From Mycolicibacterium moriokaense (lineage in GTDB: Bacteria > Actinomycetota > Actinomycetes > Mycobacteriales > Mycobacteriaceae): a stretch of DNA of 64,000 bases. Position 1 is the stretch's first letter, and each line of letters opens with the position of its first letter. The stretch is from positions 5,766,001 through 5,830,000 of the forward strand of contig NZ_AP022560.1 of assembly GCF_010726085.1 (NCBI RefSeq), read 5' to 3'. Positions 60,546-64,000 of the stretch are shown here, one piece after another. Under the pieces are notes generated by a model. The model was not told the DNA's origin and did no database searches. It saw nothing but the letters and a program-made list of their open reading frames with translations. The position numbers and the translations under genes are program-made.

Positions 60546-61405
60546 CGCGCGTTCTCCTCACCGCGGGGCAGCCAGCGCGTCACGCGGCGGCCGATCAGTT
60601 CGACGGCGGCCGAGGTCGCAAACCCCAGCACGCCGATCGTGATGATGCCGACGAACACATCGGGATAGGCCAGCACGGTGTACGCCTGCCAGGTGCGGTA
60701 GCCGACGCCGAGACGACCGGAGATCATCTCTGCGGAGATCACGCAGATCCACGCCACGCCGATGCCGACGGACAGTCCACCGAAGACGCCGGGAAGGATG
60801 CCGGGCAACACAACTCGCGTGATCACGTCCCAGCGGCTGCCCCCGAGCGTGCGCACCGAGTCCTCCCACAGTGTCGGCAACGCGCGCACGGCGTGGCGGG
60901 TGCTCACCATGATCGGGAAGTAGGCGGCGAGGAACGTGATGAAGACGATCCCGGCCTCGTCGGTGGGAAACAACAGAATCGCGACGGGCACGATCGCGAT
61001 CGCGGGGATCGGCCGGGCCAGTTCGGTGAGCGGGCCGAACACGTTCGCGAACCTCGTCGAGCGGCCGAGCAGGATGCCCGTGACCACACCGGCCACCGCG
61101 GCGAGCGCGAAGCCGGTGAGGATACGGATCAGCGACTGGCCGAGGTCGAGCCAGTAGTTCTGCGTGCCGATGCGGGCGCCGAACGCGGTGACGATCTCGG
61201 TGACGGTCGGCAGTGTGTCGAACCGCAGCCACAGCCGAACATCGTTGGCCGTCAACACCTGCCACAGTGCGATGGCGGTGACCACCGAGGCGATGCGCAC
61301 AGGCCACGCGGTCCAGCTTCTCCGCCTCGGTGCACTGGCGGCGGATGTGGTCGGCACGCCGACGGCGGGCTCGTCAGCCGTCAGCACCACGGGTGGCGCG
61401 GTCAC
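60542..61405 (-). CDS. ABC transporter permease (SsuC/TauC type)
   Basis: A 287-residue inner-membrane permease with six to seven helices. The coupling-helix EAA loop reads RTLGGSRWDVITRVVLPGILPGVFGG near residues 191-216. The N-terminal Ala/Thr/Pro-rich tail of about 35 residues is cytoplasmic. Family: nitrate/sulfonate/taurine-type importers. GTG overlaps the binding-protein stop (GTGA at 61402-61405), so it is coupled. A homodimer with the ATPase is expected. Confidence 0.9.
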   Translation of the reverse strand: MTAPPVVLTADEPAVGVPTTSAASAPRRRSWTAWPVRIASVVTAIALWQVLTANDVRLWLRFDTLPTVTEIVTAFGARIGTQNYWLDLGQSLIRILTGFALAAVAGVVTGILLGRSTRFANVFGPLTELARPIPAIAIVPVAILLFPTDEAGIVFITFLAAYFPIMVSTRHAVRALPTLWEDSVRTLGGSRWDVITRVVLPGILPGVFGGLSVGIGVAWICVISAEMISGRLGVGYRTWQAYTVLAYPDVFVGIITIGVLGFATSAAVELIGRRVTRWLPRGEENAR

Positions 61406-62823
61406 ACCGCACCCACCAGTGCTTCTTGATACTCGACGACCGTCGCGCCGGGATGCGCGCCGATGTAGCGCTGCGCACCTGCCGGTGTCCCGAAGGGCAG
61501 ATAGTTCGGACCGTCCTTGACCCAGACGGACTTGTCGGCGAACCAGCGGGTGCCGAACTCGGTGTCGGGGACGTAGGCGGCACGGATCTGGTCACCGCGG
61601 CCGTTCGCCTCGCGGATGGCGCGCAACAGGCAGCCGGGGTTGGCGGCGGGCTGGGTGGCGTCGGCGCCGTCGATCCAGAGTTCGCCCGCCAGTTTGGGAT
61701 CCGTGACCGCGATGTTGCAGACCGGGTCCTGACCGCTGAGTTCCGACGGGTTCTTCGTCGAGTTCAGTGCGGCGTCGTAGTCCTGGCCGCGCTCGGCGAA
61801 CGCCTTGCGGATGGCGGTGTCGTCGACGAACTCATCGATGTTCAGATCGGCAAAGTCGCCGATCGACTTGAGATACGGCACGTCGCCCTTCAATGCTTCG
61901 ATCAGCGACGGCTTGAGCGTCGTGTCGAAGCTCGTGCCGCCGGGGCCGTTGTAGAGGTATACGACTTCCTGTGGCAGGCCGCTGCCCTCGGCCACGAGCC
62001 TGGCGGACTCCAGCGGATGCTGATTGAGGAAGTCGGTGGCATCGAGCTGAGCCTGCAGGAACGCGTCGAGCACCTCGGGATGCTGGGTGGCGTAGTCGCG
62101 TCGGACGACAACACCGTGGAAGGTCGGGTAGTCGCCCTCCGCGCCGTCATACAGCAGTTGTGCCTTGTCCTGGAATACGAGCAGACCGGGCCAGGCGACG
62201 AACTGTGAAAGTGCCACCACCTGACCTGATTCCAGCGCCGACGCGCCGACCTGTGGCTGCTGGTTGAGCACCTCGACACCGGTCTTCGGGTCGATGCCCG
62301 CATTATCGAGGGCGCGGACCAACGTGCCGTGTCCCGCTGAGCCGACGCTGGCGGAGACCTTCTTACCCGCCAGGTCGGATACCGAGCGGACGGGCGAGTT
62401 CGGCGGGACGACAATCATGTTCAGCGAGCCGGTGGGGCTGTATCCGGTGACGGAGACGAACTCGGTGCGGGCGCGTTCGTTGGCTTGAGTCTTGGAACCG
62501 TTGATCAGCAGCGGGTAGTCGCCCATGGAGCCGATGTCGATCTTCTCAGCGACCATCTGCGCGGTGATAGGCGCGCCGGTGTCGTAGTCCTGCCACTGCA
62601 CGTTGTACTTCTTGCCCGAGGTGTTGGAGGCGTCGTTGAGGCGTTGCTCGAGAAAGCCCTTGGCCCTCAACAGGGTTCCGGCGGTGACGGTGTTGATGGT
62701 CTTCGACTGGTATCCGACGACGACGTTGACGGTGTCGTCGGACTGGGTCTGCGAATCCAGTGAACATCCGGCGAGCGCGGTGGCGCTGACGGCGGTGAGC
62801 AGTGCGGCGAGTGTGCGTTTCAT
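61402..62823 (-). CDS. ABC substrate-binding lipoprotein fused to a NosL-like domain
   Basis: A 473-residue lipoprotein. The signal peptide ends in TALAGC (lipobox Cys 20). Residues about 30-345 are an SsuA/TauA/NrtA-type periplasmic-binding domain (VVVGYQSKTINTV, KIDIGSMGDYPLL, VRSVSDLAGKKVSASVGS). The last 108 residues match NosL-type metal-chaperone domains: DPVCNIAVTDP (Cys 369), then AYVPDTEFGTRWFADKSVW and LPFGTPAGAQRYI. The Met of the usual NosL copper site is not seen, so metal binding is uncertain. ATG 62823 lies 16 nt after the ferredoxin stop. Confidence 0.8.
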   Translation of the reverse strand: MKRTLAALLTAVSATALAGCSLDSQTQSDDTVNVVVGYQSKTINTVTAGTLLRAKGFLEQRLNDASNTSGKKYNVQWQDYDTGAPITAQMVAEKIDIGSMGDYPLLINGSKTQANERARTEFVSVTGYSPTGSLNMIVVPPNSPVRSVSDLAGKKVSASVGSAGHGTLVRALDNAGIDPKTGVEVLNQQPQVGASALESGQVVALSQFVAWPGLLVFQDKAQLLYDGAEGDYPTFHGVVVRRDYATQHPEVLDAFLQAQLDATDFLNQHPLESARLVAEGSGLPQEVVYLYNGPGGTSFDTTLKPSLIEALKGDVPYLKSIGDFADLNIDEFVDDTAIRKAFAERGQDYDAALNSTKNPSELSGQDPVCNIAVTDPKLAGELWIDGADATQPAANPGCLLRAIREANGRGDQIRAAYVPDTEFGTRWFADKSVWVKDGPNYLPFGTPAGAQRYIGAHPGATVVEYQEALVGAV

Positions 62824-62839
62824 GTCGTGTCCTGGGGTC

Positions 62840-63067
62840 TTATCGGATGAGATAGGGCATGTTGACGGTGACGGCGCCGGTGGGACAGCGTGCGGCGCAG
62901 GGGCCGCAGTACCAACACTCGTCGACGTGCATGAACGCCTTGCCGTTCTCCGGGTTGATGGCCAACGAGTCGAGCGGGCAGATCTCGACGCACAACGTGC
63001 AGCCCTCGATACACAGCGACTCGTCGATCGTCACCGGTACGTCGACGCGCTGATTGACCTGGGCCAT
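62840..63067 (-). CDS. 2x[4Fe-4S] ferredoxin (AprB-like)
   Basis: A 75-residue ferredoxin with two cluster motifs: CIEGCTLCVEICP near residues 18-30 and CWYCGPCAARCP near 49-60. The first has three residues between the first Cys pair, as in AprB-type subunits, and the Trp at the second motif is likewise AprB-like. Together with the AprA-like flavoprotein it suggests a two-subunit redox enzyme. ATG 63067 overlaps the GntR stop (TGATG) and GGGGAG precedes it. In-frame TTG one codon earlier is less likely. Confidence 0.9.
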   Translation of the reverse strand: MAQVNQRVDVPVTIDESLCIEGCTLCVEICPLDSLAINPENGKAFMHVDECWYCGPCAARCPTGAVTVNMPYLIR

Positions 63068-63828
63068 CAATCTCCCCTAACCAGATTGCTGCGCAGGGTG
63101 ATTCGGTCCCCGCGCATTCGGATGTACTCGAGGTCGACGGGTCGACCGTCGTCCAGATGGGTGAGGCGCTCCAGCAACAGGACGGGAGCGCCGTCGGGTA
63201 CCTGTAGGATCGCCGCGGAATGCGGGTCGGCGGCGACGGATTCGACTGCCAGCGTGGCGCCGCCCAGGCGCTGATCCGTGACCTGCTCGATGAGCGCGAA
63301 GACGTCGTTGACCTCGAGCGAATGCTCGATGACCTCGCGACCGATGTCGGCGACGAGGTAGGTCATGTCCAGCGAGAGAGGCAGATCGCCGAGGTAACGC
63401 AGCCGCTCGATGAACACGACGGGCTCGGACGGTTTGAGCTGCAACCGGTGTGCGACCGCCGGCGGCGCGGCGACGTTCATGGTCGCGCGCACCTCGTTCC
63501 GAATCTCGCCGTACCCCTTGAACGTCTCCTTCAGCCCGACGAGCGCGTCCAAGCCATGGTCGTATTTGCGGATGGCCACATGTGTGCCGGTGCGAGGTCC
63601 GCGGTCGATGAGACCTTCGTCCTTGAGCGCCGCGAGCGCCTCGCGGACGGTGTTGCGGGAGACGAAAAACTCACTGGCGAGCTCCTGCTCACCCGGCAGT
63701 CCGTCGGCGTAGCCGCCGGCATGGATCTGATGCCTCAGGACATCAGCGACGATGCGCGCCTGGTCCGCGCGCGGACGCCGGATCGGCGTCGGCTCGGCAT
63801 GCGGCTCATGGGCTTCTTGGGCGGCCAT
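63067..63828 (-). CDS. GntR family transcriptional regulator (HutC type)
   Basis: A 253-residue regulator. The N-terminal winged helix has GEQELASEFFVSRNTVREALAALKDEGLIDR (about residues 45-75), and the C-terminal chorismate lyase-like (UTRA) ligand domain has VVFIERLRYLGDLPLSLDMTYL near 138-160. GGGGGAGG precedes ATG 63828. As first gene of the operon, with the next start overlapping its stop, it probably regulates its own operon in response to the imported substrate. The 170 nt upstream to the window edge hold no clear palindrome. Confidence 0.88.
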   Translation of the reverse strand: MAAQEAHEPHAEPTPIRRPRADQARIVADVLRHQIHAGGYADGLPGEQELASEFFVSRNTVREALAALKDEGLIDRGPRTGTHVAIRKYDHGLDALVGLKETFKGYGEIRNEVRATMNVAAPPAVAHRLQLKPSEPVVFIERLRYLGDLPLSLDMTYLVADIGREVIEHSLEVNDVFALIEQVTDQRLGGATLAVESVAADPHSAAILQVPDGAPVLLLERLTHLDDGRPVDLEYIRMRGDRITLRSNLVRGD

Positions 63829-64000
63829 GATCACCTCCCCCGGGGCTGATCGACGGTTGGCGGGGCCTGGTCAGTGACGGTATCGGCGTAAGGACACGTC
63901 GCCGACCAGCTGCGGTGGAAGGTCCGCGAGAGTGACGCGAATGCGCCGGTCCGTCGCGGAGCCCACCTGCTGTTAGGCGCGATTCGGCACCTATTGCGCC

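Noticed and set aside
63862..63966. A possible minus-strand 31-codon leader frame upstream of the GntR gene
   Set aside because: It has no ribosome site and no regulatory feature such as a codon run; probably untranslated leader.

Overview
The window is GC-rich actinobacterial DNA and almost certainly comes from a fast-growing mycobacterium (Mycolicibacterium type). From 14.6 kb to 55.5 kb the gene content and order follow the M. tuberculosis Rv0566c to Rv0542c region: YajQ, GpsA/GpdA1, HtpX, GrcC1, MenJ, the UbiE/MenG-type methyltransferase, MgtA, MenD, BpoC, MenC, an amidohydrolase, FadD8, MenB, PitA and MenE, with accessory genes inserted between them. These family and synteny assignments rest on remembered protein families, not on a database search. 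At least a dozen genes look leaderless: a TANNNT hexamer lies 6-7 nt before an ATG or GTG with no Shine-Dalgarno sequence, a common mycobacterial arrangement.

Layout. 0-6.5 kb: an acyl-CoA catabolic cluster with a KstD/fumarate-reductase-type flavoprotein running off the left edge, three acyl-CoA dehydrogenases, two enoyl-CoA hydratase-fold proteins and a phthalate-dioxygenase-reductase-type flavo-iron-sulfur protein. It is arranged around two divergent promoters with AT-rich palindromes. 6.7-14.4 kb: mixed accessory genes (DUF4436 membrane protein, beta-lactamase-fold lipoprotein, a decayed luciferase-like monooxygenase gene, an AveC-like membrane protein, a molybdopterin oxidoreductase, a TetR regulator). 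14.4-55.5 kb: one tRNA-Tyr and the menaquinone locus. Menaquinone genes present are menB, menC, menD, menE, the UbiE-type methyltransferase, menJ and a polyprenyl diphosphate synthase. Interspersed are Ddn-like deazaflavin enzymes, a monooxygenase-MarR pair bracketed by 49-nt repeats, a TspO-SOUL pair, an ECF42-type sigma factor gene with a frameshift and its DGPF/YCII partner, and a four-gene glycosyltransferase/acyl-CoA dehydrogenase/PIG-L deacetylase/NodS-like methyltransferase operon. 55.5-57 kb: a DUF222-HNH (13E12-type) gene with a LexA box on its promoter. 57-63.8 kb: a tightly coupled six-gene operon on the minus strand.

That last operon is the best candidate for an undescribed system. 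It runs GntR regulator, AprB-like 2x[4Fe-4S] ferredoxin, substrate-binding lipoprotein with a C-terminal NosL-like domain, ABC permease, ABC ATPase, then an AprA/fumarate-reductase-type flavoprotein fused to about nine HEAT repeats. Import and a dedicated flavin/iron-sulfur redox step appear to be encoded together; the substrate (a sulfonate or other small organic anion is only a guess) cannot be read from the sequence. The glycosyltransferase/deacetylase/methyltransferase operon at 43.5-46.5 kb is the second candidate.

Three genes look broken: the luciferase-like gene, a phosphotransferase remnant and the ECF sigma factor. I saw no CRISPR array, rRNA, transposase, integrase or origin.
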